NCBI GenBank assembly: GCA_021613535.1
Contig: CP075493.1
Coordinates: 3,844,001-3,908,000, forward strand
DNA from: Adineta vaga
Taxonomy: Eukaryota; Rotifera
Reading direction: 5' to 3'
DNA: 64,000 nucleotides
The translations under genes were made by a program, and so were the position numbers. The notes under the pieces are model-generated. The model searched no databases, had not been told where the DNA came from, and saw nothing but the letters and a program-made list of their open reading frames with translations. Below are positions 13,801-26,082 of this stretch, one piece after another (position 1 is the first letter of the stretch; every line of letters begins with the position of its first letter).

Positions 13801-14335
13801 CGTTAAGATGATTTTAATCATCATTTGTTCTATCTTTTTTCATGTATGCTGCTATCAGCTGTAAAACATCTGTGGAACGAACTTCGCGCCTAGCTTTTCT
13901 TCTTAACAACTTGATTTTAATTATCTCACAAAATTTAACAGTCAAAATCGTCTTTTTCTGAGCTTCCTGCATACGTATAGAACGTCACAAATAAATTATG
14001 TTTACAGAGTTTTCAAGTAGAGTTTCGATATTTTTATTTTGTTTTTGAATGAAATTTTTCTGATGTCCAGTTCTCGAGATCATCGCGTAACTAAATGAGG
14101 ACTTGAGATGCGTACGTCGAGAAAGGAGTCAGGAAATAAAAAAAGAAAAATCAAGAAGCACTGCAGTAATGCTCAGCTCATTCTTCGCATCGCATTAATA
14201 ACTAAGTAGTATCTTCGGTAACTATTCTCGTCTACAAATTTTCACGGAAAACAGATGTAAAAGTACAATTGTATTCAACATTAATAATGTCTACCGACAC
14301 TTTAGCTATAGAATCGAAATGAATATTTGTAAATT
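10860..14335. other. Long intergenic region upstream of bZIP copy B
   Basis: About 3.5 kb without a supported gene. It holds CT-rich microsatellite-like tracts near 11055-11100 and 11400-11475, a (TA) run at 12655-12676, a third GACGTCA-like site near 11157, and a TTGCGTAAGTTACG motif near 11208-11221 that resembles bZIP half sites. Probably promoter and UTR sequence of copy B plus neutral DNA. Confidence 0.45.
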
Positions 14336-15280
14336 TTATTGATGTTTTTCCGCTAACTTTACAGAAATAACTTCTTTATCATCACAATAAAATATATCAC
14401 ATTTTTTAAAATGAACTATTGCTGGTTGACCAAAAATCATATGCCACGTATATTCAAGTGTTCGACCTGTCAACTGATCGGAAAATTGACTAGCAATAAT
14501 ATAATCAATAATACTCGAATAAAATTTCTTTGGATGTTTAAGAATTTCTTCTTTTCGTGCAACAAATGATGCACAACAATGCCCTTTAATTCCACCTCTT
14601 GGCGGTGGACCGAGTTCTTTTTGTAAAACGTCTTTCCATAATTGAAAGTTAATTTTTGATTGCATATCTGCACTATTTTCATGAAAGAATGCAAATGTCA
14701 TTGTACTTGTCAATGGCATGTAACCATATTTATTCCAACGTAAAGCTCGTAGTGCAACAACAATATCTGACGGATCTGTTTGATGCCATGCATTTCTATG
14801 TCCATGAATAAATGCAACTAATGATGGTAAATTTGAATAATGATCAACAATATATCGAAGATAAGCAACAGCTTCTCGACCTTTATTTACCGGAATAGCA
14901 TGATTTATTAAACTATCTGATGATCGTGTATAAATAATATATGGTATTTTATCGCCAATATACAGAGCAAGCCAATTTAAATCTTCATTAAAATGTGAAA
15001 CGACAATAATTTTCGTTAGTTGGGAATTTGATAATTGTACAGATGAATTTTTCGTTTTATCAAGAGATATTTGAAGATAAGGAGTAGTATACTGACATTG
15101 ACGGTATGTATAAGAAAGAATTAATAGGAGTGTAACAAAAACTAAAGGTATTAAACGACGATAATCAATTGATAAGAAATAACCTATAAAATAATTCTAA
15201 GATTTTCCGAATATTCTTGCTAAAAAAACAAAGTCTTTTGTACCTTTTAATTTAGTAAAATATTCAGTAAACATTTTCAT
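14336..15280 (-). CDS. Type II membrane protein with DUF3431-like domain
   Basis: Two exons, 15280-15244 and 15183-14336 (60-nt intron), 294 aa. A single N-terminal membrane segment at about residues 20-40 (RLIPLVFVTLLLILSYTY) follows a short basic tail, so it is likely a signal anchor with the remainder lumenal. The lumenal part carries motifs I associate with DUF3431: an early VVSHFNEDLNWL, then the pattern NKGREAVAYLRYIVDHYSNLP, FIHGHRNAWHQTD, and a later PPRGGIKGHCCASFVARKEEI. This family is uncharacterised but its layout looks like a Golgi/ER carbohydrate-active enzyme, which is inference. The start is the first ATG of MKMFTEYF. The C-terminus is near-complete because the last conserved cysteines (CDIFYCDD) are present. 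Confidence 0.75.
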
Positions 15281-17565
15281 TGCTTTGATTCTGATCGTTA
15301 AAAAATGCAAAAAGCACGTTAAAATAAAGTCGTGTATGTGTTTTTATTCTCTCCTTTTTTCATTCATTCTATTTCTCAGTAAATGTTGACAGATATGATT
15401 ACGACAAATATAATATCTACAGTAAATTCTATTTACCAAAACATACAGAAAAAAAGTCTTGTTCTATTAATAAAGTACCCAGATGATAAGAGTAATTGTG
15501 AAAGAACTTTCAGATCAAAAAAGATTAAAAATATGAAGAGAGACGACTCGTTGAGGTTACAACAGGATATGAAAGATACATTCCCAGTCTTTTTTTCTTT
15601 CCTGTTTTATGAGTTCAACTGAATGTAATTTGAATAAGAACATCCTTCTTTTTTTTCGATAATCTAACATGTGCGTTTTCTTATGTGCATTGAAAATAGA
15701 AAAACAACGAGATTGAAGAGTATCGTGTCCACAAATGTGGCTTTTAAAAAAATACATTTTTCTTATTGAGATTGTTTGTATAAGCAATGCTGCTACACAT
15801 TGTGGAAGGATGAATTTTTAAATGGATTTTTTTGATATTCTTCGAGCTGATTTGCAGTAGAACAAATGAAACTAGAGAGACATTCGAATTTAGCTCGATT
15901 GCGAAATGTAGTAGTTAGAATTTTGGAAACCTCAAAGAATTCATCTGTCATACAGTGATTGGATACTAGGTACATTACCTTGTATAATTTTCGTATTTCG
16001 TGCTCGAAAAATTTCGGTACTTTGTACTAAATACTTAAATTTAAGTACAATTTACTTTAGTACCGGTACCACAGCACATGTGTACTGAGTACGGTACTTA
16101 GTACTTCGTATAGGTACATCAAATCCATTCTTAGACTAGAATTGCAAAATCTTTTAGAACATCATAATTGTATTTATTTACTTATTTAATTATTATCACT
16201 CGAAGTTAAATAAAAATAGTATTGCCCATAAAAATGTATATAAATGATTATTAAATTTTTATCTTTAACTTTGTATTTCTCCAATAGATGTCACTAAGGA
16301 ATGCATATAGCGAGTATAAGTGCTATAGAAATAATTATTAAAGCTAAACATGATATTCTAAGTACCGAGTATATTTGCGAAGTAAAAAGTAAATGTACTG
16401 TAGTAACTGTATTGGTACTGGTCCGATCAATGCTGTCATAGTTTAATGATGAATCCATATTTGATTTTAGGAAAGCCAAATATGAGTGTTTTATCTTTTG
16501 TATTAAAACACAAGACAGTTTCTTAGCTTCAGAATCCTATATTTGTGAATAAAAAAAAACAAATGTTTGTTCACATGGTGGAATTTTCTTTGTTATTTCA
16601 GAGCAAATACTATAAAATTAGCATATATCACAGAGATTTGATTAGCATTTCCAGTTTACCTATGTGCGTATATATAAAAATATTTTGTTGCATTGATAAA
16701 TGGATCATGCCAGTATATTTATATAAATTTATAAGAAATTTGAATGAACTGTCATACAATTAGATGCAATTCTATTCCAAAATTCAAAACATTACTTTGA
16801 AGCTACATAAATTGTGGTTAAAATAATTTAGGATTAATTACTAATGTAGGATCTTTGAAGTCATAGAAATTAATGACAGTATTAAAATAAAGAGAATTCA
16901 TAGCATTTCCAAATGTGTATATTATATTCAATTCAATTCGCCGAACTAACGTCAAAAGTACAAAAAATCGAACGACCAATATCGAAAAATAAAATGTCGA
17001 AACATTAAGTCTCTGAATATTCAAAGCAACTAGGAGATGGATGAGGGTGAAAGTAGGATTAATATGGAAATATGCTACTCACACCATCACTTTCATCCAC
17101 ACTCTTAACTGAAATTCTTCTCTTCGACATGTATACCTTTTCAACGAAAGTTGGGATTACCATTCAATTCTATTAAACTCTCATACTGATATTGATCCAC
17201 ACACTACTGTTTTATTTCTAGAAAATCTTTTATACAAAAATTAAGTAGATGAGATATCAATTTGTAATGACTAATATTCTGTTTTTTATTTTTTTGTTTA
17301 TCACAAGAGTAGATTTTGAATAATTCTCTTATCATTAAGTTACTTTTCATGTTTTTTCTTATATCAATTTATCTTTTCTTTCTTTTTTAATCAGCGAAAA
17401 GCAAAAAAAGAAAATAGAATATAATAAAAATAAAATGAAATCTTGATCTGATATTACTCTTATCTTTTTATTTTATTGACTTACATGCATATAAGTTGCT
17501 GTTGTCATCATTACCTTTTTGCTGTGAACCTATAAAGATATCTTTTTTCACTTTTTCTAGTAACG
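15281..17565. other. Intergenic, with GTAC-rich repeat patch
   Basis: No gene supported. At about 16010-16125 and again about 16360-16425 the sequence is dense in GTAC, TAGTAC and GGTAC words in both orientations (see findings). The remaining short ORFs are composition-driven. Confidence 0.45.
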
Positions 17566-20156
17566 ATGGCTCTACCTAGATTGAGTGCTGCGGATTATGT
17601 TCTCTTGGTTTTGCTGTTGCTATCATCCGCAGTTATCGGTGCTATATTTGGATTCTTTAAATCAAAGAAAAGTTCAGCAAAAGAATTTCTTCTAGGTAAT
17701 ATATTTTTGGTTTTTTTTTGAAAAAGAAGAATCACATGTAGTTCTTTATTTTAGCGGATGGAGGAATGGGGGTAAGTCACAAAAAGTAAATAATATCATT
17801 CTTTTTCAATTCATTGACTTCTCTCTAGGTAGTTCCAACAGCTCTTAGTATAATGGTTTCGTTTTTGTCAGCTATAACATTATTAGGTACACCAAGTGAA
17901 ATTTATCTATTCGGCACTATGTATTGTTATCAAGGTAAATTCATTTCAAATTTAAGTGAAGCAGAATATTCGATTTTGACGGTTTTCGCTACTAAAATGA
18001 ACAGATAACGATAGGTTGACTGTTATTTTAATCATGTACATTACAAATACATGATTTTGATATGAAATAATTTATATTGTAGCTATTTCATGGACAATTG
18101 CATCAACAATAACAGCGCTAGTATTTATGCCGAAATTCCGTGAAATGAATTGTACAAGTGCCTATGAAGTATGTTTTTATTCGATAATTCTTAAGATAAA
18201 TATTAGAATATATTATTTAGTACTTAGAAAGACGTTTTGATCGTTCAGTACGCATGTGTGCTTCATTTGCTTTTTCGTTTTTTATGGTAAAAAAGCTAGT
18301 CCTAATTATTTCAGTTTTCTTTTTACCATTTTTTTTCAATAGCTAATCTATATGGCTATCGTTTTATATGCTCCAGCATTGGCCTTAAGTCAAAGTAAGT
18401 CGTCTCTTAAGTTCTACGATAAAAGGAAAGACTAAAGATCATTTATTATTTAGCAACTGGCTTGAATATTTGGCTGTCTGTCGTATCAATTGGTGTTATT
18501 TGTACTTTCTATTCATCAGTAGTATGTAGAAGATGATACAAAAGTTTTGAAGAATGATTTCGTCACTTTAAATTAGGGTGGTATGAAAGCCGTTATTTGG
18601 ACCGATGTTTTACAAGCCGTTGTCATTCTTATTGGTCTTCTTGCTGCAATTATACAAGGTTATAAATCTATAGAAAGAAAAGTCATATAACAAAATTCAG
18701 AACATTTTCTAGGTTTGATTACTCTTGGCGGGTTTGGACCAGCTTTTTCAAAAGCACATGCAGGTGGAAGAATTCAATTTGATAGGTATTTCTCTTACAT
18801 TTCTATATTATCGAAACATGAATCGGTAATATTCTTGAGAACGACATTTTGCAAGACTGAAATATGATCTGTACATATCTCTTCTGTTAATACAATTATC
18901 TCGTTTATTTTTAGTGTAAGTTTTGATCCTCGAGTTCGTCATACAGTATGGTCATTACTTATCGGTGGTACAATGAATTCTTTATCGACATATGGTTTCA
19001 ATCAAACACAAGTTCAACGTTATATGTGTGTTCGTACGACACGTGGTGCTAAACAAGCATTATTTATCAATGCTGCTGGTGCTGCCATTGTAATTCTTTT
19101 AAGTGCAATGATTGGTATTATTCTTTATGCATATTATGCAGATTGTGATCCATATAAAGCTGGTTATGTCACAGATATTGATCAAATTTTTCCATATTTC
19201 GTTATGGAAGTTTTAAGTGATAAGCCAGGTCTACCTGGAGTTTTCTTAGCTTGTATCTTTTCTGGTTCACTATCGACAATATCATCTGGTTTGAATAGTC
19301 TTGCTGCTGTTGTTATTGAAGATGTATATAAAGGTTTAATGAACAAAAAAATTTCTGATGAACGACAAGGTTTTGCATCAAAAATCTTTTCGATTGTCTT
19401 GGGAGCTGTCGTGATATTATTAACTTATGTAGTTAGTTTTCTTGGCTCAATACTTAATGCTGCATTGTCTTTATTTGGCGTTTTATCTGGACCGATTATG
19501 GGTGTTTTCTTTCTTGGATTCTTTTTTCCACAAGCAAATCGTCGTGGTGGTTTAGTTGGTTTTCTAACAAGTCTATGTTTTATCGTATGGATCTTTTTGG
19601 GTGCACAAATAACGAAAAATCAAATGAAAAGTGAAGTTCTATATTTGAATATCAGTGGTTGCTCTCTAGAAATCAACCAAACAACCACTGAAGCAACTTC
19701 ATTTAAGTAAGATTTTGTTTTTTTTCAAATCAAAATATTCATTTTTACGAATATAATTGACTTCTTGTTTTTAGACAAGATCCATTAATTGATCTTTATT
19801 CCATTAGTTATATGTGGTACACACCTATTACTGTACTTACTGTTCTCATTGTAGGTTTGATCGTATCATATTTAACACATCCACTTAAACGTAATGAAGT
19901 AGATCCAAAATATCTAATATCTATAGGTGATATTTGTTGTTGTTGTTTACCACAACCTGTACGTAAATGGTTACGATTTGGTGTTGATTATGAGAATTAT
20001 ACTAATGATAATAATGATGATGGTCATAGCGGTGATATTGAAATGACATCTACAGAAAAAAAACGAAGTCTACTTGCTTCAAATGTTGTTTCAGCTGTTC
20101 CATCAGTAACCAAAACTATTGATGAAGGTCATGATAATTCAGAGTTTACTGCCTAG
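17566..20156 (+). CDS. SLC5-family sodium-coupled solute transporter
   Basis: About eleven exons starting at ATG 17566 (MALPRLSAADYVLLVLL). Order seen: TM1 with IGAIFGFFKSKKSS, then ADGGMG, VVPTALSIMVSFLSAITLLG with PSEIYLFG, a run of helices, GGMKAVIWTDVLQ, then the long exon with GGTMNSLSTYGFNQTQVQRY and SGSLSTISSGLNSLAAV, and a last exon ending in an acidic cytosolic tail. These are hallmark sodium/solute symporter motifs, closest in my recognition to the SMCT/SMVT/NIS branch (SLC5A5/6/8/12). Plasma-membrane uptake of monocarboxylates, iodide or vitamins is the family role; the substrate cannot be read from sequence. A pyrimidine tract ending in CTAG sits 5 nt before the ATG, so a leader exon or trans-spliced leader may be added there. 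Frame is intact throughout the exons I checked. Confidence 0.9.
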
Positions 20157-20500
20157 AACATTGAATCTCGTCATCATTACTTTTAAAGGTGTTCTTTTTT
20201 TTTTCTCATAAACAATATACAAAGAGTTCACTTGTCTTGTGAATATTCTTCTATCTCCATATTACGTTTCACGAAAACTAAAAAGAAAAAAAAGAATTCG
20301 ATGATCTTCTTTTGTATCTCTCGTTTCTAACGCCATCTATATCGTAAATAGAAAGAAGTTTTCAACCTCACAGTTGCTAAGTAACTTTTAGCATCAGATA
20401 TTTGTTCATGAAAATGTGAATAATGATAATATTACTTACATTACATTACACGAAGTAAAGAAAACATCTTTGAAGTTAACTAATTATAGAAAGTAATCCA
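20157..20500. other. Spacer between SLC5 gene and IFT20
   Basis: 3' UTR-like and 5' flank sequence. An acceptor-like TTATAG lies 12 nt before the IFT20 start. Nothing else recognised. Confidence 0.5.
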
Positions 20501-21146
20501 ATGGTTGAAGAAGCACTTTCTAATTTTGGTTTATTTATTGATAATGAAAATAAGATTCGTTTAATTGATCCAGAAAAAGTAACTGATTCAGCTGAATTAC
20601 GTGATGAATGCAAAGATTTTATAGACAGTATGTCGATTTATTACTCTTCCTTTTTGTTTTTATCTAAATTTATTCTTAAATCTTTCGTTAAGATGTACTC
20701 GAATTTAAGAAGATTGTCGATACATTAATCGAAAAAACTGAACAATATTCGAAACAAGTTGAAGCAGCTAGACTTCGAGTAAATGTGGACATAATGAGAA
20801 GATAAAACGTGATCTATGCTTGTGAATATTTTGTTCTTTAGTCGATTGGTGCAAAGAATATGTTGAAATCTGCGTCTAAATATCGAGAATTTGAAAAACA
20901 ACAATTACAATCATTAATTAAAGAAAAGATGATTGAACTTGATCGGTATGTAATAATAATAATGTTCTATGAAAATTTATCACTTTTATCATAGACTTCG
21001 AACTGAATATGAATCTTTACAAAAAACTGAACGAGAACAAAACGAAAAAATGGAACAACTTTCATTAAAATCGTACGTAATATTCTATTTGATATTTGCT
21101 TTAGTCTAATTTACGTTTTTCTTTTCTCTTTGATTTTAGAGCATAA
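20501..21146 (+). CDS. IFT20: Intraflagellar transport protein 20
   Basis: Five exons (20501-20627, 20693-20778, 20842-20945, 20995-21072, 21140-21146) encode 133 aa, against 132 in human IFT20. The N-terminus MVEEALSNFGLFIDNENKIR and the segment RLIDPEKVTDSAELRDECKD correspond to the conserved IFT20 start, followed by a coiled coil with SIGAKNMLKSASKYREFEKQ and LDRLRTEYESLQKTEREQNE. IFT20 is an IFT-B subunit that works at the Golgi and cilium to deliver membrane proteins to cilia. The last coding exon contributes only the final residues and stop. The next gene, tectonic, begins 86 nt downstream on the same strand and is also ciliary, which hints at a co-transcribed pair. Confidence 0.93.
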
Positions 21147-21232
21147 ATCTACTTGTTTATCTTCCTTTTCAAAACTTCTTTTTCTTTTTCTCTTTTTCTC
21201 TTGGATGTTTATTGTATTATAAAAAATTTTAG

Positions 21233-23646
21233 ATGAATCTTTTCGTTACTTCAGTTATATTATTATTGATAACAGTTGTACAAGAACAAATCAATGCTGG
21301 TATCTTGTAAAGAATCGTTTCATTTCATTTTGCATACTTTTTCTCTTAGATATTGGAAGATGTGCATGTGATCTAAACAAAGGTACATGTGATGTATCTT
21401 GCTGCTGCGATACAGACTGTTCAACAAATGATTTACAAGCATATCGATGTGATGTGAAGTAAAATAAATGATGAAATAAATATCAAATCATCATAATGGT
21501 AATCATTCATTCATTTAGATTAGAATCAGTTATAAAAACAACTTGTTTTAAAGATCTATCATTGTATAGATCTAATTCACCATATATCATTCGAAAAGAA
21601 AATGGTTTGACTTGTATTGATCAAGAACGAAGTTTGTTAATAACTTTTCTTTTTATTAATTAATAGAATGAAATTCATTGTAGGTGTTAATTATACATAT
21701 TATCAACAATTAATAGACGACAAGATGAATTCAAGTGTTTTTACACGATCAGTCAATACAGATAATAGTGTATCATTATCAACTTCCACACCAATCAATT
21801 TAACTCAATATCAAGTAAAATATTATTCATTTTCATATGAGTAACTAGATTTTCAGAGAGAAAAATTGTGAAGACTGTACCTTTGCCCATATCTTCATCG
21901 ATTGATATAATTTCATGTTTTTACTAATGCTCTAGGTCGGTACTTCGGTCTTCAGATATTTTCGAACAAATAATGTGACTAGTACTTTTTCGCTTCCAAT
22001 CAGTTTTCCTAATGGTCCATTATGTTCGAGTACTAAAACGATCAGTATGTATAATGTATTGAATTGATACGTGTTCACAAAAGATTTTTTGAATTAGCTT
22101 ATTTGAATGATTTTACATCGACATGTACCCAATCAGTCAATCAACAGACTTGTACGAACGTGTTGAATCCTGTCAACTATGCATCTGATTTTTGTCTTAT
22201 TACGGTAAATAAATCAATATGTTAAATATTTACATGCATGTTTTTCTTTCCTGTTTTTTTTTCTAAGAATCCAACAACTCTTACAGGTATATTGACTTAC
22301 GTATTTTTCTCTTATATGTACAATCGTTCTTATTTTCATTAGATAGTAATCCGACACCGGTTTGTTGTAGTGCTACTGTAACTGCCTCAAATTGGGTATC
22401 AGGAGTTTCTACATGTGCTGGTGCTCTTCAAACTGTAAGTTAACAAAACTATTTTTCACAATCTATCATTTCTACGATATTCTAGTTAAATTTGATAATC
22501 TATTATACGAATCCTAATGGTATAGTTAGTTGTAATATCACTTGGACATCGAATAGTCCAACTAGCACATCCCAACAAACATTCACTGTCAGTTTTATTC
22601 GAGTAATAATCATACAAATTCATTAAGAAATAATAATATTATAATCATGCTGATTTGCATTAGAATGGATCAGTGTCATCAACTGTTCCACGAAGTGGAA
22701 ATCCAGGTTATTTGCAAGGTGCCGCTATTTTAGTGGTCCTATAAGTGGAAGCACTATTGCGTGAGGGTTCATTAAATTTTTCTACATTAAACATGTAGAT
22801 ATATCTAATATATATTTATAGTGTATCACAGTTTACCATTCCTCAAGCATTATCAACTGGATTGTGCTCGACAACGTCCACAACAACAATTCGATTTGGT
22901 CAAAATATACAATCTACATGTTTATTCGGGTAAGAAGTTTGAAAACAATTGATATCTCACCCACTTGTTTTTTAATAATATCTCTAGACTTTCATTAAAG
23001 TACTATAGATAATAGTATCGGATAACATTGATATCTTTATAGATCAACTACTTCTCTAAGCTGTCCAAATATAAATAGTACATCAAATCTTCTCATGCCA
23101 ATCGATAGCACTACATTTCGCGTAGCTTCTTATGGTAATTCTGATCCATCAGATATTTCTACACGTTGGTTATGTTACCTATTGTTATATCTGAAACTGG
23201 ATCAACAGCTAATGCTGTATGTCAGCAAGGTTCTATACCAAGTACAACATCTGATCAATGTTATAATCGATTAGATATTCAAATAGCTTATGCTAACATT
23301 GGTTCTGTTGATAATCCACAACCAATCTTAGGTGCAGTTATCTTTCATTATCAAAGAATTGTAAGTAAAAGAAAGTTTCGATTATGTTTTGTTAATTTCG
23401 TTTTTCTTATAGACTTTAACAAATACCACAACACTTTCTGCACCATTATTACTAACTCGAACGGTTACATTTCAAGACATATCAAATGTACCTGTTACTC
23501 AAGGAGATCATCTACCACAACCTAACACACGTTTACCGGGTGATTTCTTTTATGCATTTTTTCGCAATCATGCATCAACGAGTAGTTCATTATCACTCAT
23601 TGTTTATCTATTGATCAATTTGTTCTTGATGTTTATTCTCATGTAG
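21233..23646 (+). CDS. TCTN: Tectonic (transition-zone protein), apparently frameshifted
   Basis: About twelve exons. A signal peptide (MNLFVTSVILLLITVVQEQI) is followed by the tectonic cysteine signature CACDLNKGTCDVSCCCDTDC, further cysteine-rich segments, the RSGNPGYLQG motif, a FTIPQALSTGLCSTT segment with IRFGQNIQSTC, YANIGSVDNPQP, TRLPGDFFYAFF, and a C-terminal hydrophobic segment ending LINLFLMFILM. Tectonics are lumenal/membrane parts of the ciliary transition-zone (MKS) complex needed for Hedgehog receptor trafficking in animals. Frame continuity fails twice by one base: near 22734 (ILV to GPISGST) and near 23170 (TRW to MLPIVIS). Either the gene is a recent pseudogene, perhaps backed by another allele or ohnologue, or the assembly has two indel errors. 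The ATG is immediately preceded by an acceptor-like TTTTAG. Confidence 0.82.
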
Positions 23647-23734
23647 TTAATTGAATTTTTTTCCAATTTCTTAGAAATAAAAGTGTTGAAAACGTCTTTT
23701 TATTTTCGCTTGGCAATTCATCAACGAATATCAT

Positions 23735-26082
23735 TTATGAAAAATGTGGTTTTGCATTAGCTGCTTTAACACGAAGTTTCTTCAGAAAATCTTCACTAGT
23801 TTTAATATAACATTCACTGATTGAATTAGATTGAAGAATTCCTAAATGGGACAACATATTGTTTACATCTTCTTTCACTTTAAATTCACTTACGTGGTGT
23901 GACTTTTCCTGTTTGATATTGAAATTTTCCTTCCTTCAATTTAACAATATCTTCACATGTATCCAATGTTTCTTGAGTAACTACTGTATGCTAAAACAGA
24001 TATATTTAATCGATCAATTTGTAATCAAAATTAAAGGTATTCTTACAGAAAAATCTACTTCTCGTAAAATATTTGATTCATTTGCTTTTACACAAAGAAA
24101 TATTACAAGTGCTCCATCAGAATTAATTTGATTATTTCCAATCTAGAATGATAATCAATGAAATTTATTTTTTTTAGGAATAATATGTTCAACAATTACT
24201 TTTAAAACTCGAAGTGAATCATTTGAAAGTAATGCTTGAGCAATAGCAAATGCATTTTGAGTATTCAATCGATTTGAACTAATATTCAATTCTTCTAATG
24301 CACCATTTTGTTGAATACAATCAGCTAAAATTTGTCCACCAGTAGGTCCGAAACCATTCATTTCCAAATTGCATCGTTTTAATCGAACATTTTCCTAACA
24401 ATGAAATATTTCTACAATGAAAGAAAAGAAATGATGTCTCTACTTTTATTCCATGTGCAATATCGATAGCACTTCGTCCACGAATATTATTCCAACTAAG
24501 ATCAATCGCTTGTAGTGATTCATTTCCACCTATAATTATAGAATGTGTTTGAATTGTATCATTTACAACAAATATCTTACTGATAAATGTACCGAGGACC
24601 TTTCCACACTCTTCACCAAAACAATTATGACTTAAATTAAGTTCTCGCAACGTTTTATTATGCTATAAATAGAAAAAAATCATCAAGATTTTTCTTATTT
24701 TCACATATTCATTTCTTAATTACTTCAAAAGCTTCAATCAATAGAGTTGCGTCAACATCATTGAATCTGTTTCCTGTATAGAAGAAAGAAACATACGTCA
24801 AATCAATGTTTCCGTTTTTACCAGATAAATTAATTTTTTTCAAATTTCGATTGATTATTAACATTTTACAAATTTCTGCAATACCTTCTCCGCCACCACT
24901 ACCACCACCGCCAAGTCGATTATCTGCAAGAGACTATTTATATATTAAAACAAAAAGAGAGAAAGAAATACAATATTCTAAATCATCCATATACATACTA
25001 GTTCAGTGATGAAATCATTTGAAATAAACATTTCTGAAATATATCTTGCAGCTTGTTGTTGTAAATAATTTCCATCTAAGAATAAACGTTCAATCGATAT
25101 ATTTGTCTAGAAATAGAAAGTTAAATTTTATTTAGAAATTTCTGCTTAGAAGTTTAAACGTACACTTAGAACTTTAGCGATTCTTCCGATATCTTCCGTA
25201 CTAAATTGACGATAGCGTAAAGTCATTTCTTTATCTTGAATATGTGCCATAAAATATGAACAAGGTATTGCTTTCGATTGTAAACATAAATCTTGATATT
25301 GTCTTCGACCTGTAAGATCATGACTCGATGAAGTAGTGATTTCTATTTGAAAGAAAGTCAAACTTTGATTTGAACTTTATTCGAAAAGAATGATTATACC
25401 AGAATCAATATCAGTATCATAACCATCTTGTGATGGTGAAATTGATTCATCACTGGATGTTGGTGACGAAATATCATTAGCAATACTTGTATCATAATCA
25501 ATGAAGATTTCATCATCACCTGTTGTTACAGGATGTGATGATGATGATGGTTTGTATTGATCGTGTTCTGTCAATGTGCCAAGTGGTGAAGTAAGAACAA
25601 CATGTCGAGGTGGTAATTTCTTTTGAATTTCTTTAAAAATTGTTTCATAAACTTTATCTTGACGAATTTCAGTGAGAAATGCTGTTGGTAAACGTGATAA
25701 ATCAGGTAAATTTAATATTTCTTCAATATTTGTTTCTATGGTGAAAATAGAAATAGAAATCTAATTTGATCACATCAATTTAACTTTTATTTACCATCGA
25801 CTTCAGTTATAATCTTTAATGGTTCGTAATATTTGGATTCTTTTGAAGTATTTTCAATCGGTAGTGAAGACAACTATTTGCTTGTTTCACTCGAATTGAT
25901 TGTTGTTGTTCCAAAATCTCGTTTCATAATTGATGACGTTGTTTTCGATGTATCTACTTTTAAAGTATTAACTCGAGTAGGTAATCGAATTCTATCCGTT
26001 TGTGCTCTCTATATATTCATAAAACGAATGAAAATAAAAAAATAAGTGGAAATCTTCATACCTGTTGACTTTTTCCTGGCAT
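23735..26082 (-). CDS. LRRC74-like leucine-rich repeat protein, copy 1
   Basis: At least ten short exons from ATG 26082 (MPGKSQQ, 21-nt first exon) to the stop at 23735. After a basic/acidic N-terminus (IFIDYDTSIANDISSPTSSD, then YDTDIDS) comes a pre-repeat segment (YQDLCLQSKAIPCSYFMAHI) and a series of RNI-type leucine-rich repeats such as LRELNLSHNCFGEECGKVLG, LQAIDLSWNNIRGRSAIDIA, CNLEMNGFGPTGGQILADCI and LEELNISSNRLNTQNAFAIA. A non-repeat tail with ETLDTCEDIVKLKEGKFQYQ follows. The closest family I recognise is LRRC74A/B, poorly characterised. In the second coding exon an in-frame TAG (25874-25876) is avoidable if an intron starting at GTTAAT or GTAGAT and ending AAATAG is removed, so I do not call it broken. 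Related to the gene at 57982-59315. Confidence 0.75.

Noticed and set aside
25874-25876. In-frame TAG in the second coding exon of the first LRRC74-like gene, suggesting a pseudogene
   Set aside because: Removing an intron that begins at GTTAAT or GTAGAT and ends AAATAG (about 85-100 nt) keeps phase 0 and deletes the stop, so a splice explanation is available.
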